Origin: Psychrobacter urativorans
GTDB lineage: Bacteria > Pseudomonadota > Gammaproteobacteria > Pseudomonadales > Moraxellaceae
Length of the DNA: 64,000 bases
Assembly (NCBI RefSeq): GCF_001298525.1
Contig: NZ_CP012678.1
Location: 1,054,001-1,118,000, forward strand
Direction of reading: 5' to 3'
This document shows positions 7,543 through 16,272 of the stretch, in pieces. Below the pieces are notes generated by a model, which worked only from the letters and a program-made list of their open reading frames with translations, ran no database searches and was not told the origin of the DNA. The translations under genes and the position numbers were made by a program. The stretch's first letter is position 1. Every line of letters starts with the position of its first letter.

Positions 7543-8799
7543 CTATTTGGTTTTTCTAAAAATATCCAGTTCGATATCGTAGCTTGGTTCAGGCTTTTTA
7601 AACAGATATTTACCGTTGCGAATAGAGGCAAGTACATCGGCGCGTTGACGGACGGCTTCAAACGGACTATCGGCATCCAATACCAAGAAGTTAGCGGGTT
7701 TACCCACATCTAAGCCGTACTGGTCTTCGATGTTTAATGTTTTAGCGCCATTAAAGGTAATCAAATCCAGGCAGCTATCAAGCTGCGGCATCGACATCGT
7801 TTGTGCTAAATGAATACCATTATCCAAGATATTCATCAGGTTACCGTTACCAGCCGGATACCAAGGGTCATTGATAGAATCCTGACCAAAACAAACGTTG
7901 ATATTATTTTCCCAAAACTCTTTTACCCGCGTTAAACCACGACGCTTAGGATAAGTATCTTGACGACCTTGTAGATAGGCATTTTCAGTTGGCAAGGCAA
8001 TAAAATTCATGCCGGACTTTTCAAACAATCCCATCATACGAAAAGCATAGGCGTTATCCGCCGAACCAAACGAGCAAGTATGACTGGCAGCTGTGCGACT
8101 GCCAATCCCCTCAATCATCACTAAGGCGTTTAGTAGCTCGACAAAACGGCTCATGACATCATCAGTTTCATCACAATGGACGTCGATAAGCTTGTCGTAT
8201 TTCATGGCCAGCTCAACCGTTTTATGAATGGATTTTTCACCGATTTCACGTGCCCATTCAAAATGAGGGATACTGCCCACACAGTCAGCACCCATTTTTA
8301 AGGCTTCTTCTACCATTTCAGCCCCGCCTTTGTAGGCATACATGCCTTCTTGCGGGAACGCCACAATCTGAATGGTGACGTTGTTTTTTAATTCTTCACG
8401 AAGCTCGAGCATGGCCTTTAAGCCAGTAAGGTTGGGATCACAGACGTCAATATGAGTACGAATAAATTGCACCCCTTTTGACACTTCTTCTTGAATACCC
8501 TTTAATGCCCGTTCCTTGGCATCTTCAAAGGATTGTGTTTTTTTGACATCGTGCCAACGGGCAATCCCTTCAAATAAAGTGCCAGTGTCGTTGGTTGCGC
8601 CTGCATTACCAGCTGTATAAACATAGTCTAGGTGCAAATGAGCATCTACATAAGGTGGCACGACCAACCGACCCTTAAGATCAATCTCCTCTTCAGCAGC
8701 AGGTAAATCCTTACCAATCTGCTGAATAACACCGTCTTTGACCAAAATCTCGTTAGCAGCGCTATTACGATAAATATTTGCATTGGTAAACTTAATCAT
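7543..8799 (-). CDS. codA: Cytosine deaminase (CodA-type amidohydrolase)
   Basis: This enzyme should hydrolyse cytosine to uracil and ammonia for pyrimidine salvage. It is a metal-dependent amidohydrolase of 418 residues. The metal ligands are visible in HLHLD (His54, His56), in the VHCDE stretch near residue 209 and in the conserved GQDSINDPWYP stretch near 305, which aligns with the catalytic Asp region of E. coli CodA. The usual CodA landmark TAGNAG follows the first metal motif. AGGAG lies upstream of the ATG. The gene follows an MFS transporter gene by 70 bp in the same operon. A related isoguanine- or creatinine-type substrate cannot be fully excluded. Confidence 0.85.
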   Translation of the reverse strand: MIKFTNANIYRNSAANEILVKDGVIQQIGKDLPAAEEEIDLKGRLVVPPYVDAHLHLDYVYTAGNAGATNDTGTLFEGIARWHDVKKTQSFEDAKERALKGIQEEVSKGVQFIRTHIDVCDPNLTGLKAMLELREELKNNVTIQIVAFPQEGMYAYKGGAEMVEEALKMGADCVGSIPHFEWAREIGEKSIHKTVELAMKYDKLIDVHCDETDDVMSRFVELLNALVMIEGIGSRTAASHTCSFGSADNAYAFRMMGLFEKSGMNFIALPTENAYLQGRQDTYPKRRGLTRVKEFWENNINVCFGQDSINDPWYPAGNGNLMNILDNGIHLAQTMSMPQLDSCLDLITFNGAKTLNIEDQYGLDVGKPANFLVLDADSPFEAVRQRADVLASIRNGKYLFKKPEPSYDIELDIFRKTK

Positions 8800-8869
8800 T
8801 ACAAACTCCTGTTTTTATTAAAAATCATTTATTTGAAACGTTTTATTGAAAGTGGTTTATTGAACGCTA

Positions 8870-10102
8870 TTAGACAGTAGGTGCATCCAACGTTTTCTTA
8901 GAGACAACTGTAATTATAATGGCAGGAATGAAACAGAGAATAGAGAGATACACAATACCTAAGACGCCTGTTTCTGGCATATGAACCAAAATCAAACCTG
9001 CAAGCCATGTCGCAATCATAATTGAGAAATTAAACACACTTGATTGTACAGAGGTCGCGACTGCTTTTGCTTCGGTCACCTGATGACTAACAGCTGTTTG
9101 AAACATGGTTACCAAAGGTCCAAACGCTAAGCCCCACAGTAAAAAGGCCAAATGCGCAAAACCATTCGTTCCCCTGAAGAAGACAAACAGCAGCATAGCA
9201 ATCACGCCGCAAGCCAACATACCAACGATTAAACCACGCAGATGAGTATCGATAATCTTGGCCGATAAGATAACTGAAATGACCGAACCTATCCCAAAGA
9301 TAAACAAAGCTAGACTGATACCGCCCACAAACTTGATGGTTTCGACCAATAGCGTGATATAGGTATAGGTGCTGTAATGCGCCACAACTGCTAAGAAAGT
9401 TAGGGCTAAGACTATCCAGACCCCAGGGATTTTTAACACCGCGATTGGTGAGTTACTTTGAGTAAGTTTTTCGCCTTGTACGGAAGGCAAGTATTTAGCC
9501 GCCAGCAGCGCAATCACTGCACCCAATGCACCAAGCACCATAAACGAGGTACGCCAGCCCACTTGGGTACCAATATAGGTCATAATCGGTAGACCAAGGC
9601 TCACCCCAAAAGTATTACCCGCCATGATGATGGTAATCGCCTTGCCATGCAGGTTTTCTGGTACCAATGCAGTGCCATAAGCGGCAATCATCGGCCACAT
9701 AATCCCTGCACATATACCGCCAATAATACGCATGGTGACGATGAGCGGATAAGACGAGGTAAGACCGACGACCAGATTAGAGACGGCAAAACCTGTCAAT
9801 AGCACCAATAAAAGCACCTTGCGATTGACCCACAACGTCATGCTAATGAGGGGAATGGCAAAAATCGCCGATGCCAGTGCGTATATGCCGACTAAAAATC
9901 CTACTTGAGTCTGCTCAATTCCTAAACCCTCAGTCATTTGCGGCAAGATGCCAGAAGGCATCAGCTCTGAGAGAATACCAATAAAGGTGACACTTGCCAT
10001 CAAACCAAAGATAAACCACGAAATAGGGTTTTGATGTTGACCATTTGCCGTGTTTTCTGAACGGCTGCCTTCTGCAGGACTTGGCTTTGAAAGACTAGAC
10101 AC
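8870..10102 (-). CDS. MFS transporter (DHA1-like), linked to cytosine deaminase
   Basis: This 410-residue inner-membrane transporter has about 12 helices and a hydrophilic N-terminal tail of about 28 residues. It resembles the AraJ/PbuE/NepI drug and nucleoside exporter group (conserved PMIAAYGTALVP and GNTFGVSLGLP stretches). It starts at a GTG, chosen because AGGAG lies 6 nt before it. Its position directly ahead of codA suggests it moves a pyrimidine or related base, in place of the usual CodB permease of another family. The direction of transport is not known. Confidence 0.82.
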   Translation of the reverse strand: MSSLSKPSPAEGSRSENTANGQHQNPISWFIFGLMASVTFIGILSELMPSGILPQMTEGLGIEQTQVGFLVGIYALASAIFAIPLISMTLWVNRKVLLLVLLTGFAVSNLVVGLTSSYPLIVTMRIIGGICAGIMWPMIAAYGTALVPENLHGKAITIIMAGNTFGVSLGLPIMTYIGTQVGWRTSFMVLGALGAVIALLAAKYLPSVQGEKLTQSNSPIAVLKIPGVWIVLALTFLAVVAHYSTYTYITLLVETIKFVGGISLALFIFGIGSVISVILSAKIIDTHLRGLIVGMLACGVIAMLLFVFFRGTNGFAHLAFLLWGLAFGPLVTMFQTAVSHQVTEAKAVATSVQSSVFNFSIMIATWLAGLILVHMPETGVLGIVYLSILCFIPAIIITVVSKKTLDAPTV

Positions 10103-10531
10103 ACCCCTCTCCTAATTCGATGAAGTTTCTAGAAGATTCATAACCTTGCTTTATTGATAAACCCATCCATAGAAAACCATATATCCATAAAAACATAGCT
10201 TGCTATGAGCGAATATTGGGCTGATATATAGGTTTATCATTTATTTAGGTCTACTGTAGCATCGCATCTGTTTTATAGATACCCACTATAACAGTAAGGT
10301 TTTGTAATTTCAGTAATTCCTATTTTTGGCAACACCCTCGAATGACATATTAGCTGCTTTAATAACTATAAAATGACGTTACAGCCTGTTTGTTGTTTGT
10401 AGGAAAGCGTCACCCGCCCTTTCACTTGCCGCTCCTTTTTTTTATAGTGGGTAAGCTTAATAGGGATTTAGATAATCATATTTCTTATTTAATTTTCTGT
10501 CAATAAACACACGAATAACAAGGATAACCAT
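10103..10531. promoter_or_regulatory. Divergent control region between MFS/codA and the aldo/keto reductase
   Basis: This is 429 bp without a gene. It holds an operator-like palindrome, CATAGC-TT-GCTATG, at 10194-10207. It also holds a 9-bp inverted repeat TGATAAACC (10155-10163) and GGTTTATCA (10231-10239) that brackets that palindrome. These could bind a regulator of the divergent genes; no regulator gene is adjacent. Confidence 0.4.
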
Positions 10532-11380
10532 ATGCGTGCTAAAACTTATAATATTCGCACCGCTGGACAAGCCAATATTCCAGTACTTGGTCTAGGTACA
10601 TGGCAATCTACCGGTCAGGATTGTATCGACGTCGTCAGTCAAGGGCTACAGATGGGTTATGAGCACATTGATACGGCTCAAGCTTATAGTAATGAATGCG
10701 AGGTCGGACAAGGCATTAAGCAATCTGGTGTTGCTCGGGATAAGTTCTTTTTGACCACTAAAATATTTCCTGATGATTTAAAGTTTCAACCAGAAAAGTT
10801 AGTTGCCGCTGCCAAACGCTCGTTAGAAAATTTAGATACCGATTATGTCGATTTATTATTACTGCATTGGCCAGATGATCGCGTGCCATTATCGGAAACT
10901 ATTCCCGCGTTATGTGAGTTACAAAAACAAGGGTTAACCCGCCATATTGGGGTTTCGAACTTTAATATTGCGCATTTAATAGAAGCAGAGAAATACGCCG
11001 ATGTACCGATTGTAGTGAATCAGGTTGAATTTCATCCCTTTATTAAACAGAATACCTTGCAAGCCTTTTTAAACACTCATCATATTTTACTTGAAGCCTA
11101 CTCGCCTCTCGCGCGTGGTGATGTGTTCGATAATGAAATTATGAAACACATTGCGGATAAGCATGGTATCACGCCAGCGCAAGTTTCATTGGCTTGGATA
11201 TTGTCGGATAAAAACCGCGTAGCAATTCCCAAAACGTCTAACCCTAAACACTTACAAAGTAATTTAGAGGCTATTAATATTCAATTAAGTGCCGATGAAT
11301 TAGAACAAATTGGTCGTTTGGCGCGTTCTGATGGACGCAAAATTGAGCATCCTGACTACACGCCTAAATGGGATGACTAA
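10532..11380 (+). CDS. Aldo/keto reductase
   Basis: This NAD(P)H-dependent cytoplasmic reductase of aldehydes or ketones has 282 residues and forms a TIM barrel. The catalytic tetrad is present: Asp47, Tyr52, Lys77 and His112, in the contexts HIDTAQAY, TTKIF and LLHWP. The late AIPKTSNP stretch (about 230-237) is the usual cofactor-phosphate loop. The sequence resembles the DkgB subgroup (2,5-diketo-D-gluconate reductase, methylglyoxal reduction), but the substrate is uncertain. It is a single gene behind AAGGAT and ends at a terminator shared with the converging ccm operon. Confidence 0.9.
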   Translation: MRAKTYNIRTAGQANIPVLGLGTWQSTGQDCIDVVSQGLQMGYEHIDTAQAYSNECEVGQGIKQSGVARDKFFLTTKIFPDDLKFQPEKLVAAAKRSLENLDTDYVDLLLLHWPDDRVPLSETIPALCELQKQGLTRHIGVSNFNIAHLIEAEKYADVPIVVNQVEFHPFIKQNTLQAFLNTHHILLEAYSPLARGDVFDNEIMKHIADKHGITPAQVSLAWILSDKNRVAIPKTSNPKHLQSNLEAINIQLSADELEQIGRLARSDGRKIEHPDYTPKWDD

Positions 11381-11435
11381 CATCACGTATTAGAATTTTA
11401 CGGTTATGTAGTAACCATTAAGCATAAAATAAGCA

Positions 11436-11470
11436 TAAAAAAAGCCACTGATAAACTCAGTAGCTTTTTT
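11436..11470. terminator. Terminator between aldo/keto reductase and ccmE
   Basis: A GC-c-ACTGA stem (11444-11451) pairs with TCAGT-a-GC (11457-11464) around a 5-nt loop. An A-run lies on the left and six T residues on the right, so it can work in both directions. Confidence 0.8.
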
Positions 11471-11505
11471 ATTGGCTATCAACTTATAATTTATAATGCT
11501 GCTTG

Positions 11506-12000
11506 CTATAACGCTTGATTGTCACGAATCGGTTCAGCAGGTTTATATTGTCCAGATGCTGCGCCCGTACCCGAACGATTATTCTCTTTTAACGATTTCG
11601 CCACTTCTGGCGGCATATAATTTTCATCATGTTTTGCCAATACTTCACCCGCGACAAAGGTAGTGCCTTGCATTTTACCAGTCGCAACGATGCCAGAATT
11701 TTCAGCAAATAAGTCTGGCAAGATGCCTTGATAAGTCACGGGAACGGTCGATTTAAAATCCGTAATGGCAAACTCAACACTTAGCGGATCATTGGGCGCA
11801 CGTTGCACACTACCTGCTACCACCATACCGCCTGCGCGAATACGTTTGTCTTGTGGCGCTTCACCTTTGGCAATCGCTGTGGGGTCAAAATAGTAATCGG
11901 TCTGCTGCCCGATAGCGTAGATAACCAACACTACAGCCACTGCTGCACCAGCCAGCGTAAACAATACCCACATCAGCTTCTTGCGTCGAACTGCATTCAT
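11506..12000 (-). CDS. ccmE: Cytochrome c maturation haem chaperone CcmE
   Basis: This periplasmic haem chaperone is tethered by one N-terminal helix (about residues 10-30). It binds haem covalently and passes it to apocytochrome c. The haem-binding motif is present: His124 in [10 protein letters not shown], with Tyr128. The beta-barrel core spans about 35-130. At 164 residues it is the usual size. GAGGT precedes the ATG. It is the last visible gene of the minus-strand ccm set and is separated from ccmD by an unusually wide 229-bp gap with no gene. Confidence 0.95.
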   Translation of the reverse strand: MNAVRRKKLMWVLFTLAGAAVAVVLVIYAIGQQTDYYFDPTAIAKGEAPQDKRIRAGGMVVAGSVQRAPNDPLSVEFAITDFKSTVPVTYQGILPDLFAENSGIVATGKMQGTTFVAGEVLAKHDENYMPPEVAKSLKENNRSGTGAASGQYKPAEPIRDNQAL

Positions 12001-12229
12001 ACCACTACCTCATAGATGACTAACCACTGTACACAACAGAAGAGGCTCAGGATGCTCTTTTTATACTGTATGCGACAGGCTGCCTTTAAGATACCTATAT
12101 AGTAGCATTTTTTGCACAAATCAATAAGTCCTTTGCACATTAAGCAGACAGATTGTACAAAATTTAAATACAGCAGAAAATATTTTTAATAGGCTAAGAC
12201 TATGATATTAAGCTAATTTTAAGCGGGTT

Positions 12230-12442
12230 TTATAAGATAGGAGGTTGATTAACTGTGGCACTGCGCTGCGCCTGCCGCGCTTGTTGAATAGTCAGCTGCT
12301 TAATCAAATTCTGTCTTTGCTTACGACTATACCAGATAAATATCAGCATCATGCCAACGGTAATTGCCCAGCATGACCATACAAAAACGCCATGCGTACC
12401 CATGGCAATAAATTCAGAGACACTATAAAAGTAGGGCTGCAA
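12230..12442 (-). CDS. ccmD: Haem exporter protein CcmD
   Basis: This small membrane protein helps release holo-CcmE from the CcmABC complex. It has 70 residues with one transmembrane helix (about 18-38) and a basic cytoplasmic tail. It starts at a TTG. The alternative is ATG at residue 14, but the first 13 residues (PYFYSVSEFIAMG) align with the conserved CcmD N-terminus, and GGGAGA lies well placed upstream, so the TTG is kept. It lies 26 bp after ccmC. Confidence 0.88.
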   Translation of the reverse strand: MQPYFYSVSEFIAMGTHGVFVWSCWAITVGMMLIFIWYSRKQRQNLIKQLTIQQARQAQRSATVNQPPIL

Positions 12443-12468
12443 GGTATTCTCCCAAATGTGCTAAGGCG

Positions 12469-13257
12469 TTATTTACTTTGACCACGGATGTATTCTTTTA
12501 CCCATGCCTTACCTTGGTCACGGTAGAGAATAAGCGTGTTGGTACGATAAATTGCTAACGTTGCCACTAATAAATAACCACCAATTATCATTAATAATAA
12601 CGGCATCCACATATCGGCTGACATTTTTGGCGCTTCAGTCAAGGTAAAAGTTGAGCCTTGATGTAAAGTATTCCACCACTGCACTGAATACTTAATAATG
12701 GGTAAGTTCACCGCACCAACAATGGATAAAATAGCCGCTGCTTTGCCGCGATTTGCGGTGTGTTCAAAAGCGGCAAATAGTGCCATCACGCCCGCATATA
12801 AAAATGCCAAGATGAGCATTGAAGTTAATCGCGCATCCCAAACCCAGTACGTGCCCCACGTTGGCTTTGCCCAAATAGAACCCGTCAGCAAACTGACCAC
12901 GCACAATAAAAACCCCAATGGCGCGAGCGCCTGCGCCACCAAGTTTGCCGTTTTAATTTTCCAGACTAAATATATGACCCCTAACACAGCAAGGGCAAAA
13001 TAAATCGAAATGGCAAGGCTTGCGGCTGGTACATGGATAAAAATAATACGGTAGCTGTTACCCTGCAAGTAATCAGGCGGCGCAAATACCAAGCCCCAAA
13101 TACTACCAATCGTTAGGCAAATTCCGGCTAAGATAGCCAACCACTTGACCCACGGCGAAAAAATCCGAAAGAACTCTTTAGTGCCGACAGTGGTCAAGAA
13201 AACTTGCCAAATGCGCTGCCACAGGCTAGGAGATGAGACGTTATTTAGGTTGGGCAT
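12469..13257 (-). CDS. ccmC: Haem handling membrane protein CcmC
   Basis: This inner-membrane protein binds haem on the periplasmic face and loads it onto CcmE. It has 262 residues with about six transmembrane helices. The Trp-rich haem motif is seen at about residues 133-143 (WGTYWVWDARL), flanked by membrane histidines at about 75 and 194. The N-terminus is about 20 residues longer than in E. coli. A 242-bp gap without a gene separates it from ccmB upstream, so it may have its own promoter. Confidence 0.95.
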   Translation of the reverse strand: MPNLNNVSSPSLWQRIWQVFLTTVGTKEFFRIFSPWVKWLAILAGICLTIGSIWGLVFAPPDYLQGNSYRIIFIHVPAASLAISIYFALAVLGVIYLVWKIKTANLVAQALAPLGFLLCVVSLLTGSIWAKPTWGTYWVWDARLTSMLILAFLYAGVMALFAAFEHTANRGKAAAILSIVGAVNLPIIKYSVQWWNTLHQGSTFTLTEAPKMSADMWMPLLLMIIGGYLLVATLAIYRTNTLILYRDQGKAWVKEYIRGQSK

Positions 13258-13499
13258 GGGGATAAACCTATTGCAATAGCATAGCGGTTATGGCTGATAG
13301 GGTATGTTACTACTCCCACTATCCGCGAACCTGTTGGCGTTAAACACGGGACTGAATATCTAATTTATCATTATAGCAAGATTGCAGGTTTTCACCACGC
13401 TGTTAATACGAAGAGTGTACACCCTACAATAAAGCGGCAAATAAAAAGCAAAAATGGATTTTATTTAAGATTTTCATTTTATATTTTAATTGGCACGAT

Positions 13500-14228
13500 T
13501 TAATTCAGCCAAGCCATTTTTAGAGTTTGGGCAATGACCCATGGCATGACCAACACAGAGATAATACTCCCTGCTAATAGTAGCGCTAAAATAGGTAAGC
13601 CATTTAAACCAGTGGCAAATAAATCGACCGCGCCCGTCGCAAAAATAAGTACTGGCAACTGCATCGGTAGCGCAATCAGTGGCACCAATACCGCACCGTT
13701 TTTAAGTGATAACGTCAGACTACTTGCGACAGCTGATAACATGAGTAACATAGGACTACCGACAATAATGGATGCCATCAATATGCCCGTTTCAAACCAA
13801 CTTAACTGAAACAAAGGCACAGCAAGTAAGCTTAAAACTGCCACAATGCCACTACTAAAAATCCAATGAATCACCAAGCGAATAAGCACCCACAACGGTA
13901 GCGAGGCTTTTGCCACTACCAATTGCGCCAAAGTACCATTATCTAGCGCCGGTTTAAATAAACCTTCGACACCCATCACCAACGACAATAAAGCGGCAAT
14001 CCAAACCGCGGCAACGCCTAAACGTTGTAAGAGCTGCGGCTCGCTACCCACCGCTAATGGAAATAAAGTAATGATAACTAAGAACAATACTAAAGGATAG
14101 AGCCATTGCACCGCGCCTTGTTGCTTGACCTGCCATTCACGTCGCCATAATTGCCCAAAGCTGATAACGTGCGGCGCTGTACGGATCAGATCATTATGGA
14201 TTACTTGCTCTCGGTTATCTGTCATCAT
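13500..14228 (-). CDS. ccmB: Haem exporter permease CcmB
   Basis: This is the membrane subunit that pairs with the CcmA ATPase to drive release of haem-loaded CcmE. About six transmembrane helices are visible. The open frame begins further upstream at 14282, overlapping ccmA. AAGGACGG, however, sits just before two consecutive ATG codons (14228 and 14225), a few bases after the ccmA stop, so the start is placed there. This gives about 242 residues, near the usual 220. It is translated together with ccmA. Confidence 0.92.
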   Translation of the reverse strand: MMTDNREQVIHNDLIRTAPHVISFGQLWRREWQVKQQGAVQWLYPLVLFLVIITLFPLAVGSEPQLLQRLGVAAVWIAALLSLVMGVEGLFKPALDNGTLAQLVVAKASLPLWVLIRLVIHWIFSSGIVAVLSLLAVPLFQLSWFETGILMASIIVGSPMLLMLSAVASSLTLSLKNGAVLVPLIALPMQLPVLIFATGAVDLFATGLNGLPILALLLAGSIISVLVMPWVIAQTLKMAWLN

Positions 14229-14235
14229 CCGTCCT

Positions 14236-14919
14236 TTATACCATATAACCTGATAAATCGAGCACTTGATTCGCCACAGCAACCGGCTGATGACTGGTCA
14301 TTAATATTGCACCGCCCATATCAGCAAACTCACGCAAGCGCACTTCCATACGCGCAACCATATCCACATCAAGTGCGGTAAACGGCTCATCAAGTAACCA
14401 TAGAGGCGTCACTTTTGGAGTCAATAAATACAGCCGAGCCAGCGTAATACGGCGGGTTTGTCCTGCCGATAAATGACTTGAGCTGATGGTTTCAAAGCCC
14501 TGTAAGCCAACCCAATTCAACGCCGCATCAATCTCATCTCGACTTGGCGTAATACCATATAAATTGAGCAAAAAGGTCAAATTTTGTGCCACTGTTAAGC
14601 TAGGATGAATACCCAACTGGTGCGACACATAGAGCGGCTGAATTGGCAGCGTTTTTGACCCTTGATAATGCACTTCGCCCGTAAGCACAGGTAATAATCC
14701 GGCAAGCTGCATCAGCAAAGTTGTTTTTCCCGTACCGTTAGCCCCAATTAAATGGCAAATATCACCCGCAGATAATTCGAGCGCCACCCCCTCACATAAC
14801 GGAATTTCACCGCGCTGCACGGTCAGCTCGTGACAGGAAAGCACAGGCACTGGCATAGATACTGGCATTGATGGTGCTATAGATGGAGTTGTGGATATTG
14901 ACAGGTCGGTCACGGGCAC
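14236..14919 (-). CDS. ccmA: Cytochrome c biogenesis ATP-binding protein CcmA
   Basis: This ABC ATPase powers release of holo-CcmE. Walker A (GANGTGKTT), a signature variant LSAGQTRR and Walker B (LWLLDEP) are all present, and LSAGQ is typical of CcmA. Two candidate GTG starts lie at 14919 and 14913. The AAGAGG upstream is too close to the first and well spaced for the second, so 14913 may be the real one. The N-terminus carries an extra Ser/Pro/Met-rich segment of about 22 residues before the ATPase. It is the first gene of the ccm set and is divergent from an unknown gene. Confidence 0.93.
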   Translation of the reverse strand: MPVTDLSISTTPSIAPSMPVSMPVPVLSCHELTVQRGEIPLCEGVALELSAGDICHLIGANGTGKTTLLMQLAGLLPVLTGEVHYQGSKTLPIQPLYVSHQLGIHPSLTVAQNLTFLLNLYGITPSRDEIDAALNWVGLQGFETISSSHLSAGQTRRITLARLYLLTPKVTPLWLLDEPFTALDVDMVARMEVRLREFADMGGAILMTSHQPVAVANQVLDLSGYMV

Positions 14920-14967
14920 CTCTTATTATAGATTCAATGAGCGATAAATATTCACCATAAAGCACTA

Positions 14968-14995
14968 TTGAGTTCATCGTAAAATACGTTATGCT
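14968..14995 (+). promoter_or_regulatory. Sigma-70-like promoter for the unknown gene at 15033
   Basis: A -35 TTGAGT (14968-14973) and a -10 TATGCT (14990-14995) are 16 bp apart. A message would begin near 15002. This rules out the ATG at 14991, which lies inside the -10, and supports the ATG at 15033. Confidence 0.6.
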
Positions 14996-15032
14996 CACTA
15001 CACCTTATCAGTATAACAAATTGTCAATTACT

Positions 15033-16178
15033 ATGACCTCAAAACATACGCCACACCCAAAAGATATCCAAAATGCTATCCAAAATGCTATCCAACATTC
15101 AGAGTCTCATTTAACGTCTGATGTAAAGTCAGCTTCTGACCCGTCGGTAGCGACTGGCTTAGACGGCACTCCTTTAGCGGATTTTACTATCAATGGCTTA
15201 ATTGAAGCGCAAGTTGCCTTTATGCAGCAATGGTTAAGCTCACAAGCTGAACCCCTAGCGATGCAGGCATGGCAATGGTTTGGCGCACAGTCATTCAGTC
15301 AATACGTCAGTCATGAAGACTTACAGCACCTGATGAACGACTGGCTATTGAGCCAGCCGATGAGTGAGATGATGCGCGCTGATATCCGCGATATTTTACA
15401 CACCATTATTTATCATCCAGTCAATGATGACGTGCCTTTATCTGAGCTCATCGACGACAGCCAAATTGACACCTTAGCCAATTATATTGGCAGTCACGAA
15501 CAACAGCGCAATATCTTGATTCATAGCCTGATTGGTAATGATACGTTTGCCGATTTATTGACCCAAACCCTGCATCACGCCATTAACGACTTTATGGAAA
15601 CCACCCTTGATAAAGCCGGTGGCGTCGGTAAATTAATGAAACTTGGGCGCAGCTCGTTTGAAAAAGCCACCAATCGCAATCTCGATGATAAGTTACAAGC
15701 ATATTTGCATCGCAATATTAAAGACTTGACCCGACGTGCGGAAACCAACGCGCAAGCGCATTTGTCCAATGAAGAAGTGGCACGCTTGCTGATTACCGGT
15801 TGGGCGCGTATTAAAGATGAGCCAATCAGTCAACTACAAGCCTATCTCAGTGACGAACCGGATAATAATAGCATTGACCTTATCGAAGCCAGTGTGCAGC
15901 ACAGTTATAATCGTTTACGCCTGTCACCCTATTTACAGAGCTTGGTCACCGCAAGCGTCAAAACTTGGTATCACCAGCATCAATCCGACTCTTTTGCTAC
16001 CTTAGCATTAGGGCTAAATATTGATACCCAAGCGATGACAGCGTTAAGCACTGCGCTATTGCCGCTTGCCCATGATGCCATAAGTAGTGACTTCTTCACT
16101 GACCATATTCGTGAGATGCTACACGCATTTTATGCGCAGCCTGATATTAAGCAATCGTTAACAAGCGGAATTTCTTAA
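15033..16178 (+). CDS. Uncharacterised cytoplasmic protein, divergent from ccmA
   Basis: I do not recognise this protein. It has 381 residues, is mostly helical and hydrophilic, and has no signal peptide or membrane segment. A GG-VGKLMKLGR stretch lies around residues 193-203 and a region rich in short amphipathic helices fills the rest. Near the start a 12-bp tandem DNA repeat (15066-15089) encodes an IQNAIQNAIQ run. The start at 15033 is chosen because the promoter -10 overlaps the earlier ATG at 14991. It is followed by a YbjN-domain gene in the same direction after 94 bp. The sequence gives no clear link to cytochrome c maturation. Confidence 0.75.
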   Translation: MTSKHTPHPKDIQNAIQNAIQHSESHLTSDVKSASDPSVATGLDGTPLADFTINGLIEAQVAFMQQWLSSQAEPLAMQAWQWFGAQSFSQYVSHEDLQHLMNDWLLSQPMSEMMRADIRDILHTIIYHPVNDDVPLSELIDDSQIDTLANYIGSHEQQRNILIHSLIGNDTFADLLTQTLHHAINDFMETTLDKAGGVGKLMKLGRSSFEKATNRNLDDKLQAYLHRNIKDLTRRAETNAQAHLSNEEVARLLITGWARIKDEPISQLQAYLSDEPDNNSIDLIEASVQHSYNRLRLSPYLQSLVTASVKTWYHQHQSDSFATLALGLNIDTQAMTALSTALLPLAHDAISSDFFTDHIREMLHAFYAQPDIKQSLTSGIS

Positions 16179-16272
16179 CCAGCTGCTAACTATTGAGTAA
16201 ATAGCATTTCATTAGCTCAATAGATAACGGCATTTATTTCACTGTCTTCATTTATTAATAAAAGCACTATTT

